Positions 1 through 9,383 of a DNA stretch of 64,000 nucleotides are shown piece by piece. Source of the DNA: Sulfitobacter sp. EhC04 (lineage in GTDB: Bacteria; Pseudomonadota; Alphaproteobacteria; Rhodobacterales; Rhodobacteraceae); contig NZ_LXYI01000031.1 of assembly GCF_001650875.1 (NCBI RefSeq), forward strand, positions 21,290 through 85,289, in the 5' to 3' direction. Within the stretch, counting starts at the first letter, position 1, and each line of letters begins with the position of its first letter. A program made the translations under genes and the position numbers. Below the pieces are notes generated by a model. It searched no databases. It saw only the letters and a program-made list of their open reading frames with translations, and was not told the origin of the DNA.

Positions 1-433
1 ACATAGCAGCGGGATCTGCGGGCTGCGTTTCCGTTTCCGGCTCCGGGGCGGCCAAACCCCTGCGTGCAAGGTAGAACAGCCCGTTTGCCACCAGGACCGT
101 CGCGCCGACGATGGTGATCATATATCCAAGGCTTCCGGCGGCTTGTCTGGCAAAGACAAGGCTGTTGATCCCATGGATCACGGTCGCGAGGACAAGCGCA
201 AAGACGGACCAGAAGGCGAGTTTGCGTGACGGGCTGTCAGGTACAAAACGCCCCGCCAAAGCGCTGCACAGGATCGACAGCGCCACGACCCCCGCCCAAT
301 AGGCAGTGCGGCCTGGAAAGCCCAACGCCTCATTGGTGCCGAAGGGGCCCGCAACCGCGCAAAGCAGGGTCACCAGCAGCCATAATGCCACCAGAAAACC
401 AAGCCGTTGCCGTTCACGATGCGTCAGATGCAT
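1..433 (-). CDS. Membrane protein, N-terminal part (possible LytTR-type regulator), partial
   Basis: The reading frame starts at an ATG preceded by an AGAAGG ribosome binding site and runs off the left edge without a stop, giving about 144 residues. The visible part begins MHLTHRERQR and contains four hydrophobic stretches (about residues 11-26, 42-58, 72-90 and 100-121) separated by short charged loops, ending in a Pro/Glu/Thr-rich linker (APEPETETQP). This layout resembles the membrane N-terminus of LytTR-family transcriptional regulators of Rhodobacterales, in which a DNA-binding domain follows the linker. That domain would lie outside the window, so the assignment is an inference. It is divergent from the DUF2306 gene. 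Confidence 0.55.
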   Translation of the reverse strand, partial: MHLTHRERQRLGFLVALWLLVTLLCAVAGPFGTNEALGFPGRTAYWAGVVALSILCSALAGRFVPDSPSRKLAFWSVFALVLATVIHGINSLVFARQAAGSLGYMITIVGATVLVANGLFYLARRGLAAPEPETETQPADPAAM

Positions 434-547
434 CTGCCGCCTTCTCTTTGCCATTCACGAAGCACTGCCGCAGTTCGCGTAATGCCACTGTGTCTGAATG
501 GTCCATCCTGCCATGCAAAGGCAACCCGTTAAAACACAAGGTTTGCC

Positions 548-952
548 ATGTCATTCGCCCCGCTTTTTGCTGCCCCTGCCGTCGTCCAGATCCATGCCTT
601 TCTGGCACTGGCCGCTGTTGTTCTGACCGTAATCATCCTGACCCTGCGCAAGGGCAGCCGCCTGCATCGAAAACTGGGCTGGACCTGGGTTCTGATGATG
701 GCTGCCGTGGCCCTGTCCAGTTTCTGGATCAATCAGCTGCGCTGGGTCGGGCCGTTTGGACCGACCCACATTCTGTCGGTCATCACGCTGGTCAGCCTGG
801 TCGGGGGCGTGCGGGCCGCGCGGCGGCACGACCGGCGCAGGCACGCCCGCATCATGCGGGCGCTGGTTTTTGGCGCGCTGGTCGTCGCGGGGGGCTTCAC
901 GCTGTTACCCGGCCGGATCATGCACGCGGTCGTCTTTGCAACGACCTTCTAG
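548..952 (+). CDS. DUF2306-like four-helix membrane protein
   Basis: This is a 134-residue integral membrane protein with four hydrophobic helices (about 10-30, 44-62, 76-88 and 103-120). Conserved-looking features are an H-x8-L pair near the start of helix 1, the RKLGW loop after it and a GGVRAARR loop. This fits the DUF2306/YozB-like family, whose biochemical role is unknown. An AAGG Shine-Dalgarno lies six bases before the ATG. The last codon and stop overlap the stop of the convergent folD by four bases, so neither gene has room for an independent terminator. Family placement is from pattern recognition only. Confidence 0.7.
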   Translation: MSFAPLFAAPAVVQIHAFLALAAVVLTVIILTLRKGSRLHRKLGWTWVLMMAAVALSSFWINQLRWVGPFGPTHILSVITLVSLVGGVRAARRHDRRRHARIMRALVFGALVVAGGFTLLPGRIMHAVVFATTF

Positions 953-1851
953 GCGGTCAGGCCCTCGGGCTCGTCCAGCCCGTTGGCACGGCAACAGGCG
1001 GTGACGGTATTTGCCAGCAGGCAGGCGATTGTCATCGGGCCAACGCCACCCGGCACCGGGGTGATGGCCCCTGCCCGTGCGGCGCAGCTTTCATAGTCCA
1101 CGTCACCCACGAGCCGGGTCTTTCCCGCGCCCTTTTCCGGCGCGTCCAGCCGGTTGATGCCCACGTCGATCACGGTGGCCCCTTCCTTGATCCAGTCGCC
1201 CGGCACCATCTCGGGGCGGCCAACGGCAGCCACGACAATATCGGCGCGGCGCACCACATCGGCAAGGTCCTTGGTGCGGCTGTGCGCGATGGTCACGGTA
1301 CAGCTGTCGCCCAGCAGCAATTGCGCCATCGGCTTGCCCACGATGTTGGACCGCCCGATCACCACTGCATCCATGCCTGAGATCGACCCGTGATGATCGC
1401 GCAGCATCATCAGACAGCCCAGCGGCGTACAGGGCACCATGCTCTTTTGCCCCGTCCCCAGCAGCCCGACGTTGGAGATATGGAACCCGTCCACATCCTT
1501 GGCCGGATCAATTGAGTTGATCACCAGATCCTCGTTCAGATGCTTCGGCAGCGGCAATTGCACAAGGATACCGTGGATTTCCGGATCGTTGTTAAGCTGG
1601 TCGATCAGGGCCAGCAGGTCCGCCTCGGAGGTATCCGCCTCCAACTTGTGCTCGACCGATTTCATGCCGACCTCGACGGTCATCTTGCCCTTGGACCGGA
1701 CATAGACCTCCGACGCGGGGTCCTCCCCCACCAGGACCACAGCCAGGCCGGGCGTGATGCCGTGGTCGTCTTTCAGCCGGGTCACATGCCCTGCCACCTG
1801 CGCGCGGACACGGGCCGCAAAGGCTTTGCCGTCAATGATCGTCGCCGTCAT
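949..1851 (-). CDS. folD: Bifunctional methylenetetrahydrofolate dehydrogenase / methenyltetrahydrofolate cyclohydrolase
   Basis: FolD interconverts 5,10-methylene-THF, 5,10-methenyl-THF and 10-formyl-THF in the cytoplasm, using NADP(H). At 300 residues it matches the usual 280-300. The N-terminal catalytic domain has the [14 protein letters not shown] stretch with the family Tyr and Lys, and the motif [10 protein letters not shown]. The C-terminal Rossmann domain has [18 protein letters not shown] and ends with the family signature [16 protein letters not shown]. The ATG follows GGAGAGATAG. It lies just downstream of fhs on the same strand (85-base gap), giving a two-gene one-carbon unit: formate to 10-formyl-THF (Fhs), then to methylene-THF (FolD). 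Confidence 0.97.
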   Translation of the reverse strand: MTATIIDGKAFAARVRAQVAGHVTRLKDDHGITPGLAVVLVGEDPASEVYVRSKGKMTVEVGMKSVEHKLEADTSEADLLALIDQLNNDPEIHGILVQLPLPKHLNEDLVINSIDPAKDVDGFHISNVGLLGTGQKSMVPCTPLGCLMMLRDHHGSISGMDAVVIGRSNIVGKPMAQLLLGDSCTVTIAHSRTKDLADVVRRADIVVAAVGRPEMVPGDWIKEGATVIDVGINRLDAPEKGAGKTRLVGDVDYESCAARAGAITPVPGGVGPMTIACLLANTVTACCRANGLDEPEGLTA

Positions 1852-1936
1852 CTATCTCTCCAAAATTGAGGGGGCGGGGCCGCGCCCGGCTGCGCCGGAC
1901 GCTCACCCCGCCAGTCGCCTGACTTTGCCAAGCGCC

Positions 1937-3613
1937 TTAAAACAACCCTTCCACGTCCCCGTCCGCGTTCAGCTTGATGTTCTCTGCCGAGGGCACGCGC
2001 GGCAGGCCGGGCATCGTCATGATCTCACCGCAGATGGCAACCACAAAACCGGCACCTGCAGACAGCCGCACCTCGCGTACGGGGATGTCAAAACCCGTGG
2101 GCGCACCGCGACGTTCGGGATCGGTGGTAAAGCTGTACTGCGTCTTTGCCATACAGACCGGCAGGTTGCCATAGCCCTGATCTTCCCATTCCTTCAGCTG
2201 GCTGCGGATCTTGTTGTCCATCAAGGCTCCATCGGCGCGGTAGATCTTTGTTGCGATGGTGTTGATCTTGTCTGCCAGGCTCATCTCGTCCGGATAGATC
2301 GGGGCGAACTTCGCCTCGCCTTTCTCGATGGTCTCGACCACCTTGGTCGCCAGATCGGCAGAACCTTCAGACCCCAGCTCCCAATGACGCGACAGCACCG
2401 CTTCGGAGCCTTGCGAAGCCACGTAGTCCTTGACCGCCTGCACTTCGGCATCGGTATCGGTGACGAAGTGGTTGATCGCAACGACCACCGGCACGCCAAA
2501 GCTCTTCACGTTCTCGATGTGACGGCCCAGGTTCGCGCAACCCGCATTCACGGCCTCGACATTCTCGGTGCCCAGGTCGGCCTTGGCGACACCGCCGTTC
2601 ATTTTCATGGCGCGGACTGTTGCCACAACCACAACCGCCGAAGGCGCGAGCCCTGCCTTGCGGCATTTGATGTTCAGGAACTTCTCCGCCCCCAGATCGG
2701 CACCAAAGCCTGCTTCCGTCACCACGTAGTCCGCCAGTTTCAGCGCCGTTGTTGTCGCGATGACCGAGTTGCAGCCATGCGCGATGTTCGCGAAGGGTCC
2801 TCCATGCACGAAGGCCGGGTTGTTCTCCAGCGTCTGCACCAGGTTCGGCTGCATCGCATCCTTCAGCAGGACAGTCATCGCGCCATCCGCCTTGATATCA
2901 CGGGCGAAGATCGGCTTTTTCTCGCGGGTATAGGCCACGATCATATCACCCAGGCGCTTTTCAAGGTCGGCCAGGTTCTTGGCCAGACACAGGATCGCCA
3001 TGACCTCGGAAGCCACGGTGATGTCAAAACCCGCCTCGCGCGGGAAGCCGTTGGCAACGCCACCCAGGGATGCGGTGATGGTGCGCAGCGCGCGGTCGTT
3101 CATGTCCAGCACACGCCGCCAGACGACACGGCGGGTGTCGATCTCAAGCGCGTTGCCCCAATAGATGTGGTTGTCGATCATCGCCGACAGCAGGTTGTGT
3201 GCCGAGGTGATCGCGTGGAAATCGCCGGTGAAGTGCAGGTTCATTTCTTCCATCGGCACGATCTGCGCATAGCCGCCGCCTGCGGCGCCGCCCTTCATCC
3301 CGAAGTTCGGTCCCAGTGACGCCTCGCGGATACAAACGGCAGCTTTTTTGCCGATCCGATTCAGACCGTCGCCCAGCCCGACGGTGGTGGTTGTCTTGCC
3401 CTCGCCCGCAGGGGTCGGGTTGATCGCTGTTACCAGGATCAGCTTGCCGTTGGTGTTGCCTTGCACGCTGTCGATGAAGGTCTGGCTGACCTTCGCCTTG
3501 TCATGGCCATAGGGCAGCAGGTCGTCGCTGCCGATCCCAAGCTTCTCACCAATCTCCTGAATGGGGCGTTTCTTCGCTGCGCGTGCGATTTCGATGTCAG
3601 ATTTGTAAGCCAT
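1937..3613 (-). CDS. fhs: Formate--tetrahydrofolate ligase
   Basis: This ATP-dependent enzyme joins formate to tetrahydrofolate, making 10-formyl-THF. The 558-residue length is typical. The nucleotide-binding loop [15 protein letters not shown] lies at about residues 66-80, and family blocks include [17 protein letters not shown] and the Lys/Arg-rich N-terminus. The C-terminus carries the conserved [15 protein letters not shown]. Its neighbour folD uses the product. In Roseobacter-group bacteria this pair commonly handles formate released from methylated compounds; that context is general knowledge, not shown here. The start ATG is preceded by AGGGGAACCCTCAC. The upstream leader contains the 102-bp tandem dyad repeats. 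Confidence 0.97.
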   Translation of the reverse strand: MAYKSDIEIARAAKKRPIQEIGEKLGIGSDDLLPYGHDKAKVSQTFIDSVQGNTNGKLILVTAINPTPAGEGKTTTTVGLGDGLNRIGKKAAVCIREASLGPNFGMKGGAAGGGYAQIVPMEEMNLHFTGDFHAITSAHNLLSAMIDNHIYWGNALEIDTRRVVWRRVLDMNDRALRTITASLGGVANGFPREAGFDITVASEVMAILCLAKNLADLEKRLGDMIVAYTREKKPIFARDIKADGAMTVLLKDAMQPNLVQTLENNPAFVHGGPFANIAHGCNSVIATTTALKLADYVVTEAGFGADLGAEKFLNIKCRKAGLAPSAVVVVATVRAMKMNGGVAKADLGTENVEAVNAGCANLGRHIENVKSFGVPVVVAINHFVTDTDAEVQAVKDYVASQGSEAVLSRHWELGSEGSADLATKVVETIEKGEAKFAPIYPDEMSLADKINTIATKIYRADGALMDNKIRSQLKEWEDQGYGNLPVCMAKTQYSFTTDPERRGAPTGFDIPVREVRLSAGAGFVVAICGEIMTMPGLPRVPSAENIKLNADGDVEGLF

Positions 3614-3755
3614 GTGAGGGTTCCCCTAAAGACCGATGTGCCGTTTGCCCCTCTTATCGTGCAATCGTCCGTTCCACAGGTCGCAATTCCGACATTTCCA
3701 CCACCCGATGCGGCGGTGGACCCATAAACCGTTTCTTTTTGGAAACCAGCGCCAC

Positions 3756-3857
3756 TAAAGCGCCCCGCCTTAAACTTGAATCGCCGATACCCTGCCGCGC
3801 TTCGCGCTCTCGGGACATCGGCGATACGGAGTGTATCAGGTTAAAGGCGGGACGCTG
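3756..3857. repeat. 102-bp dyad repeat, copy 1 (tandem with copy 2)
   Basis: The unit starts TAAAGCGCCCCGCC and ends GGTTAAAGGCGGGACGCTG. The outer arms pair over about 21 bases with a few G-U or mismatch positions. An inner arm pair (ATCGCCGAT near each side) and an inner GCGCTTCGCGC core extend the fold into one long hairpin. Copy 2 follows directly with no spacer. It sits between the 3' end of the MOSC gene and the start of fhs, so it could end or stabilise a transcript. No coding potential is apparent. Confidence 0.85.
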
Positions 3858-3959
3858 TAAAGCGCCCCGCCTTAAACTTGAATCGCCAATACCCTGCCGC
3901 GCTTCGCGCTCTCGGGACATCGGCGATGGGGCTTGTGTCAGGTTAAAGGCGGGACGCTC
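3858..3959. repeat. 102-bp dyad repeat, copy 2
   Basis: This is a second unit, head-to-tail with copy 1 and nearly identical. Differences are concentrated in the part between the inner and outer right arms (GGGGCTTGTG in place of ACGGAGTGTA) plus isolated positions such as CGCCAATA for CGCCGATA. The right edge coincides with the stop codon of the MOSC gene, so the hairpin begins within bases of the end of translation. This placement suits a 3' mRNA element. Confidence 0.85.
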
Positions 3960-4540
3960 TAAAGCAGTGCCCAGGCGCGCTGCCCCGGCACATGCAGCCG
4001 CAATGTATCGCCAACGGCCAGGTCGCCTTCGCGCTCGACCCAGGCGGTGACACCCCTGCGCCCCTTCGCCGCCGCCTTGAAACCCTTGCCCTGCCCCGGC
4101 ACTTCCTTTTCGATCTCGCGCGCGGGAAGGTTGCAGGGGCCGTTCAGCATGTCGACGGTCAGGGTGGTGCCGGAAGGCGACTGCAACCGGGACGACGGCG
4201 GAATATGGGTAAAGTCGGCAATGCCCTGCATCACGATGGACGCCCCCAGAAGGCGGGGGTCCAGCTTTTCCACCCCGATCTGGGCCGCGATGTCCGCCAG
4301 CTCCTCTGCCGACAGGATCGAGAACTGCCGCGTATTGCGGATTTCCGTGCCCTGCGGGTATTGCGATTTCACCCGCACGCAGGAGGGTCTGGTCAGGCCG
4401 GCATGAAAATCACCCTCGAACCCGGCATAGGTGGCGCGGGCGCGGTCGATGGCATGTGACCGGATGTTGCTGCGGTCCTGCGGCACCATCCCCATCCAGA
4501 CGATGGTCGCGGTATGATCGGTGGGCAGTAGTTCAGGCAT
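3959..4540 (-). CDS. MOSC-domain protein
   Basis: This 193-residue protein appears to be a stand-alone MOSC (molybdenum cofactor sulfurase C-terminal) domain. Family-typical pieces are the early IRSHAIDRARATYAGFEGDFH stretch, the QFSILSAEELADIA motif with GVEKLDPRLLGASIV after it, and the GPCNLPARE segment that contains the conserved Cys. Members bind or transfer sulfur or metal-bound oxo groups; the substrate here is not predictable. The chosen ATG has AGGAG eight bases upstream. A longer in-frame start 42 bases further up lacks such a site. The stop lies at the edge of the tandem 102-bp hairpin repeats. Confidence 0.8.
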   Translation of the reverse strand: MPELLPTDHTATIVWMGMVPQDRSNIRSHAIDRARATYAGFEGDFHAGLTRPSCVRVKSQYPQGTEIRNTRQFSILSAEELADIAAQIGVEKLDPRLLGASIVMQGIADFTHIPPSSRLQSPSGTTLTVDMLNGPCNLPAREIEKEVPGQGKGFKAAAKGRRGVTAWVEREGDLAVGDTLRLHVPGQRAWALL

Positions 4541-4586
4541 GATCGCGGCTCCTTTTGGGGTGCGGCCACTCTGGTCAGGCAAAGCG

Positions 4587-4616
4587 CAAAAGAAAAGACC
4601 CCGCCGTGGCGGGGTC
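4587..4616 (-). terminator. Rho-independent terminator of ftsH
   Basis: On the minus strand, GACCCCGCC and GGCGGGGTC form a perfect nine-base-pair stem with a two-base loop, followed directly by TTTTCTTTT. It lies 38 bases past the ftsH stop, separating ftsH from the MOSC gene. Confidence 0.9.
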
Positions 4617-4653
4617 CGATGACATTCTGTTACGCCCTGATCAATGGCTGTGA

Positions 4654-6576
4654 TCAGGTGGTTGGTTCCGGTTCCAGGCCACCATCCGCGGGGGGCAGTT
4701 TCTTGCCCTTGCCCTTGGCCTTGGGAATCGCGGTGACACTGGGCGCGCTGCCCTCGTCCGGGCCGCTCTCGTCATTCTCATCGGAGGGCGGCAGGCCATC
4801 CATCACGCGCTTGATCTCGTCTCCGGTCAGGGTTTCATATTCCAGCAATCCCTGGGCGAGACGCTCGAACTTTTGCTCGTTCTCGGCGATGATCTTCTTC
4901 GCCCATTCATAACCGTCCTGAATAAACTTCTGGACCTCTTTCTCCACCAGTTCCTTGGTGTTGGCAGAGACGGAGAAACCCGCCGTATTGCCCTGATAGC
5001 CCTGCGCGGCTTCGGAATAGTCGATGTTGCCGACCTTGTCGGACATGCCCCACTGAAGCACCATCGCACGGGCCAGTGCACTGGCCTGCTGGATGTCGCC
5101 AGCCGGGCCGTTGGACACAGCCTCCGGTCCATACTTGTGGATTTCCGCCGCCTTGCCCGCCATGGTCATGGCCAGCCGCTGGTGGCATTCATCCTTGAAC
5201 ATGTTCAGGCGGTCCATTTCGGGCAGGCTCATCACCATACCCAGCGCACCGCCGCGCGGGATGATCGTGGCCTTGTAGACCGGATCACACTTGGGCAGCG
5301 ACATCCCGACAAGCGCGTGGCCAGCCTCATGATAGGCGGTCATTTCCTTTTGCTCGGCGGTCATGACCATGCTGCGGCGTTCCGGCCCCATCATGACCTT
5401 GTCCTTGGCCTGTTCAAAGTCGATCATGGTCACGAACCTGCGACCCACACGCGCGGCCATCAGGGCCGCCTCGTTCACCAGGTTTGCCAGGTCCGCACCC
5501 GAGAAACCGGGCGTGCCGCGTGCGATGATGCGCAGATCGACGTCGGGACCAAGTGGCGTCTTGCGGGCATGGACACCAAGGATCTTCTCGCGGCCCTTGA
5601 TGTCGGGGTTCGGCACGGTGACCTGACGGTCGAAACGGCCCGGACGCAGCAGCGCGGGGTCCAGCACGTCGCGCCGGTTGGTGGCGGCCAGGATGATCAC
5701 ACCTTCGTTGGCCTCGAAACCGTCCATCTCGACCAGAAGCTGGTTCAGCGTCTGCTCGCGTTCATCGTTGCCGCCGCCATAGCCCGCGCCACGATGGCGG
5801 CCCACGGCGTCGATCTCGTCGATGAAGACGATGCAGGGGGCGTTCTTTTTCGCCTGCTCGAACATGTCGCGCACGCGGCTTGCGCCGACGCCCACGAACA
5901 TTTCGACAAAGTCGGAACCGGAGATGGTGAAAAAGGGCACGCCCGCCTCACCCGCGATGGCGCGCGCCAGCAGCGTCTTACCGGTGCCCGGAGGGCCGAC
6001 CAACAACGCGCCCTTGGGGATCTTGCCACCCAGGCGACTGAACTTCTGCGGGTTGCGCAGGAATTCGACGATCTCCTCAAGTTCTTCCTTGGCCTCGTCG
6101 ATGCCTGCCACGTCGTCAAAGGTGACCCGGCCATGTTTCTCGGTCAGCATCTTGGCCTTTGACTTGCCAAAACCCATGGCCCCGCCTTTGCCGCCGCCCT
6201 GCATCCGGTTCATGAAATAGATCCAGACACCGATCAGCAAAGCGATGGGAAGCAGTGACATCAGGAAGGTCTGAAAGCCCGATTGTTCCTGCGGACGCAC
6301 CTTGATCGGCACGTTGTTGTCGATCAGCAGATTGGTGATCTCCGCATCCTCGGGCTTGACCGTGACATAGTCCGACCCGTCCGCCTTGCGAAAACGCACC
6401 TGCTCACCGTCCAGGGTGGCATTGCGCACTTCGCCCTTTTCAACCGAGCTGACAAATTCAGAATAGGTCACTTCGTTGCTCTGCAGGGCATTGTTTGAGC
6501 CGCTGAAGAGGTTGAACAGCGCCAATACCAGCAAAAGCAACACGACCCAAAACGCGAGGTTACGCATATTTCCCAA
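4654..6576 (-). CDS. ftsH: ATP-dependent zinc metalloprotease FtsH
   Basis: FtsH is a membrane-anchored AAA+ protease that degrades misassembled membrane proteins and regulatory substrates as a hexamer. The 640 residues show TM1 (about 7-23), a small periplasmic domain, TM2 (about 104-122), Walker A GPPGTGKT (194-201), Walker B IVFIDE (249-254), the second region of homology around [20 protein letters not shown], and the zinc site HEAGH (416-420). The C-terminal tail is acidic and Pro-rich. The start is read as TTG because AGGAG lies seven bases upstream of it. The ATG three codons in would be too far from that site, and MGN.RN is how relatives begin. The terminator follows the stop. Confidence 0.97.
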   Translation of the reverse strand: MGNMRNLAFWVVLLLLVLALFNLFSGSNNALQSNEVTYSEFVSSVEKGEVRNATLDGEQVRFRKADGSDYVTVKPEDAEITNLLIDNNVPIKVRPQEQSGFQTFLMSLLPIALLIGVWIYFMNRMQGGGKGGAMGFGKSKAKMLTEKHGRVTFDDVAGIDEAKEELEEIVEFLRNPQKFSRLGGKIPKGALLVGPPGTGKTLLARAIAGEAGVPFFTISGSDFVEMFVGVGASRVRDMFEQAKKNAPCIVFIDEIDAVGRHRGAGYGGGNDEREQTLNQLLVEMDGFEANEGVIILAATNRRDVLDPALLRPGRFDRQVTVPNPDIKGREKILGVHARKTPLGPDVDLRIIARGTPGFSGADLANLVNEAALMAARVGRRFVTMIDFEQAKDKVMMGPERRSMVMTAEQKEMTAYHEAGHALVGMSLPKCDPVYKATIIPRGGALGMVMSLPEMDRLNMFKDECHQRLAMTMAGKAAEIHKYGPEAVSNGPAGDIQQASALARAMVLQWGMSDKVGNIDYSEAAQGYQGNTAGFSVSANTKELVEKEVQKFIQDGYEWAKKIIAENEQKFERLAQGLLEYETLTGDEIKRVMDGLPPSDENDESGPDEGSAPSVTAIPKAKGKGKKLPPADGGLEPEPTT

Positions 6577-6680
6577 GGAAGTTCTCCTAATTACAACGAT
6601 TGGTGCCTATCGAGGCTGAGTTGTGTATGTCGAATGGCCAAATAGAACACTGACCTAAGATAGGGATCATCACAGTAGTT

Positions 6681-7940
6681 TCAATGCGATATTAGCCCGG
6701 CAAAGAATGTCTCTTCTCCGCCTTCCAACGTCGCATGCCAGTTTTGGTCCGGTCGGACAAGGGGTGTCGCGACAAGAGTATCGCCTTGCCACACTGCGGG
6801 TGACGACATCACCACAGGCAACGGAAGCCCGGATGCACGCCAATCTTTGCATTGTTCGACCCCCTGGGGACCCATCGCACCGATATACATGCCGTCGGTG
6901 GAAACCCCATCGCGGGCCGGTCTGACATGCCAGCGTGAATCCCACAGCAGGCCCGGCGGCACCCGCATGTCCTGCACAGCCTTATGTTCGCGGAACACCC
7001 AGATGGTGTCTTTCTCCCGCAGGGTGTGGCACCCATCCACTGTCGATGCCAGCCCCCGGCGCAGCGCCGCCATCAGCGTGGCAACTGCGGCCCGTCGGGG
7101 CGGATAGGGATTGCCGCTGATCCAGCCCAGGGTATGGACCAACAGACGGCGCCGAATTTCTTCGGGCTGAATCCGCAGCTGCCGTTCATTCAGCGCAACC
7201 GCACCTTTCTCGACGCGGGCCATATCGCGGGCCGCGAGGAACGATTGCCAGTTCAAAGCCACGCGCGCCTGACGCATCTGTTCGGCCACCGTCGCAAGGC
7301 CGTCTGCATCAATGCCCAGTTCGCTCAGTTCAGCCAGGGCCCTGCGGAACCTGATGCGTTCGTAACTCAGATCATTATTGCTCGGGTCTTCCGCCCAGCT
7401 GACCTGCTGGCCACGCAGATATTCCCGCAGGTCCGCGCGGGTGACAGCCAGCAGAGGCCGAACCCAGTGGATGCCATGGCGCGAGGTCCGGGGCGGAATT
7501 GACGACAACCCATCCACGCCGGCGCGGCGCGCAAGGCGCATCAATACCGTTTCGGCCTGATCATCCGCAGTATGGCCCACCGCAATGGTGCGGATACCGC
7601 GCCCCTTTGCCCATTCGGACATCCGTTGATAACGCGCATCGCGGGCCTCTGCCTGGAGGTTGCCCGTGCCATCCCAACCGTCCCAGATCAGGATATCGTG
7701 GGGAACACCAAGCGTCGCGCAATATGCAGCGACGGCTTTTGCTTCCCTGGCCGAACCCGGCCTGATGCGATGATTCACGGTCACCGCAAAAAGCCGCGAT
7801 CCGTGTAGCCTGCAAAACCCATGCAGCAGGTGCAGCAGCGCCATGGAATCGCCACCGCCCGAAACCGCGACTGCAATTCTGTCGGGCGGATGTGGCAGGA
7901 AAGCGCTGTTCACCTGCTGGGTCAGCCGGGCCGTCGGCAC
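6681..7940 (-). CDS. tilS: tRNA(Ile)-lysidine synthetase
   Basis: TilS attaches lysine to C34 of tRNA-Ile(CAU) using ATP, switching both decoding and charging. The PP-loop signature SGGGDS lies at residues 27-32, followed by the N-type ATP pyrophosphatase core (HTADDQAETVLMRLARRAGVDG region) and a C-terminal domain that is weakly conserved in the family. The length of 419 is usual. The start codon is GTG, one base after the TGA of cpoB, so translation is probably coupled to the Tol-Pal operon upstream. It is followed by ftsH after about 100 bases, the arrangement common in Rhodobacterales. Confidence 0.93.
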   Translation of the reverse strand: MPTARLTQQVNSAFLPHPPDRIAVAVSGGGDSMALLHLLHGFCRLHGSRLFAVTVNHRIRPGSAREAKAVAAYCATLGVPHDILIWDGWDGTGNLQAEARDARYQRMSEWAKGRGIRTIAVGHTADDQAETVLMRLARRAGVDGLSSIPPRTSRHGIHWVRPLLAVTRADLREYLRGQQVSWAEDPSNNDLSYERIRFRRALAELSELGIDADGLATVAEQMRQARVALNWQSFLAARDMARVEKGAVALNERQLRIQPEEIRRRLLVHTLGWISGNPYPPRRAAVATLMAALRRGLASTVDGCHTLREKDTIWVFREHKAVQDMRVPPGLLWDSRWHVRPARDGVSTDGMYIGAMGPQGVEQCKDWRASGLPLPVVMSSPAVWQGDTLVATPLVRPDQNWHATLEGGEETFFAGLISH

Positions 7941-7941
7941 G

Positions 7942-8769
7942 TCAACTACACCCTAGCGCAAGCCTTTGGTTTTCGGCCTCTGTCACCGCTGGGGTCGAAG
8001 GGAAACGCACACCGACTTCGGACAGAGTGACGCAGGCTTCCTGGGTCTGCCCCAACTGCCCCAGGGCGCGCCCCAGTTCAAAAAGGGCCTGTGGCGCCAT
8101 CGGCCCTTCGGGCGCGGTGCTGAAGGCGGTCAGGAATGCGCGTGCCGCCTCCTTGGAGTCGCCCAGCCCCTGCAGGGCATCGCCACGGCGCAATTCGGCC
8201 TCGGCGGCTAATGGGCCGCCCGGATAGGTCTGGTTGAAGGTCGCAAAGAGGTCTGCGGCGGTGCGAAAGTCACCGGATGCGAGCGCCTCCTGCGCCCGCT
8301 TGAAATCGGCCTCTTCACCAACCGCAAGAGATGCCTCGCCCGTCGGAGTGGCCGGGGCGGTCATCGGTGCAGACACCGAAGCCTGCCCCTCCCCCCCAAG
8401 TGTCGTTGTCTGACCCAGCGAACCCACATCGCCGCCTTCAAGCTCGACCAGCCTGAATTCCAGGTCGCCAATGCGCCGGGTCCCGTCGTCGACGATCCGG
8501 TTGATACGGTTTTCCAGTTCTTCGGTCTTGGAGGTCAGGCGCTGCAATTCGCTTTCCATCGCGCCCACCCGCTCCAGCACCGAAGAGCCCCCGGTGCTGA
8601 TCGACGCGCCACCCGTGGTAGACAATTCGCGCCGCAGCTTCTGAACCTCGACAAAGAGGATGTTCAATTCCTGCCGCACATCCGCCAGCGTCTGATCGTC
8701 CTGCGCCAACACGGCGGCGGGGCTGATCATCAGCCCCAGCACAATTCCCAATACCAAACGCATCTTCAT
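7942..8769 (-). CDS. cpoB: Cell division coordinator CpoB (YbgF), Tol-Pal associated TPR protein
   Basis: This periplasmic protein works with TolA and peptidoglycan synthases to coordinate outer-membrane constriction with septal wall synthesis. The 275-residue product has a signal peptide (MKMRLVLGIVLGL... cut near AVLA-QDD). A coiled-coil segment follows at about 25-110, with heptad-like Leu/Val and LERVGAMESELQRL and EELENRI repeats. After a Thr/Ala/Pro linker, a C-terminal TPR block runs from about 155 (FKRAQEALASGDFRTAADLF onward). It is directly downstream of pal and runs into tilS with one base between. Confidence 0.92.
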   Translation of the reverse strand: MKMRLVLGIVLGLMISPAAVLAQDDQTLADVRQELNILFVEVQKLRRELSTTGGASISTGGSSVLERVGAMESELQRLTSKTEELENRINRIVDDGTRRIGDLEFRLVELEGGDVGSLGQTTTLGGEGQASVSAPMTAPATPTGEASLAVGEEADFKRAQEALASGDFRTAADLFATFNQTYPGGPLAAEAELRRGDALQGLGDSKEAARAFLTAFSTAPEGPMAPQALFELGRALGQLGQTQEACVTLSEVGVRFPSTPAVTEAENQRLALGCS

Positions 8770-8779
8770 CAGATCAGCC

Positions 8780-9295
8780 TCAACTTGTCAGGCCGCCAGC
8801 CAGGACCGTCACCGCGCGGCGGTTCTTGGCATAGCAGGCCTCTTCGGAGCAGATCTCGATCGGGCGCTCCTTGCCATAGCTTACAACCCGAAGGCGGCCT
8901 GCCGGGACACCCTTGGAGATCAGGTATTCCTGCGCGGCATTGGCACGGCGCGCGCCCAGGGCGAGGTTGTATTCACGGGTGCCCTGTTCGTCCGCATGGC
9001 CTTCGATCACGGCCTGATAGTCCGAATTTGTCATCAGCCACTGCGCCTGCCCGTCCAGCGTGGCGCGGCCAATGGCGGTCAGGTTCGACTGGTCCACTTC
9101 GAACAGCACCCGGTCACCGATCGACTGCTGGAAATATGCGGTCGAGGTCGGGTCATTGGCGCTGCCCGGCACCACGCCAGTGGCACCTGCGTTTGCGCCC
9201 GCACCGGCACCATCCGCGCCAAAGCGGTCCGGGTTGGTACAGGCCCCCATGGCAAGTGCCGCAATCAAAATACCGCTTGTCAGAAATCTGTTCAT
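8780..9295 (-). CDS. pal: Peptidoglycan-associated lipoprotein Pal
   Basis: Pal is an outer-membrane lipoprotein that binds peptidoglycan and TolB. The 171-residue reading starts at ATG (MNRFLTSGILI), supported by AGAGAGG upstream. An in-frame codon 48 bases further up is unlikely because it would put a Lys-rich stretch before the signal peptide. The lipobox is AMGAC, with the Cys at about residue 19. The OmpA-like domain fills the C-terminal half: VIEGHADEQGTREYN and LGARRANAAQEYL carry the Asp and Arg that contact diaminopimelate. It lies between tolB and cpoB. Confidence 0.97.
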   Translation of the reverse strand: MNRFLTSGILIAALAMGACTNPDRFGADGAGAGANAGATGVVPGSANDPTSTAYFQQSIGDRVLFEVDQSNLTAIGRATLDGQAQWLMTNSDYQAVIEGHADEQGTREYNLALGARRANAAQEYLISKGVPAGRLRVVSYGKERPIEICSEEACYAKNRRAVTVLAGGLTS

Positions 9296-9383
9296 CTTGG
9301 TGCCTCTCTTTGGTGGCGTCTTTTTGTTAACCTTTAGTAGCACAGGCCAGCGGCCATTGGAAATTTGCTACGACATCTACGTG

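Noticed and set aside
1754..3319. Long rightward open frame opposite fhs (over 500 codons)
   Set aside because: Its product is His/Arg/Gln-rich low-complexity text typical of the complement of a high-G+C gene, and fhs on the other strand has full family motifs.
3756..3959. Possible CRISPR array
   Set aside because: Only two head-to-tail 102-bp units without unique spacers, each self-complementary; no cas genes in the window.
4873..6162. Rightward open frame of over 400 codons inside ftsH
   Set aside because: Mirror-frame artefact of ftsH codon use; composition is His/Gly/Arg-rich without a recognisable fold.
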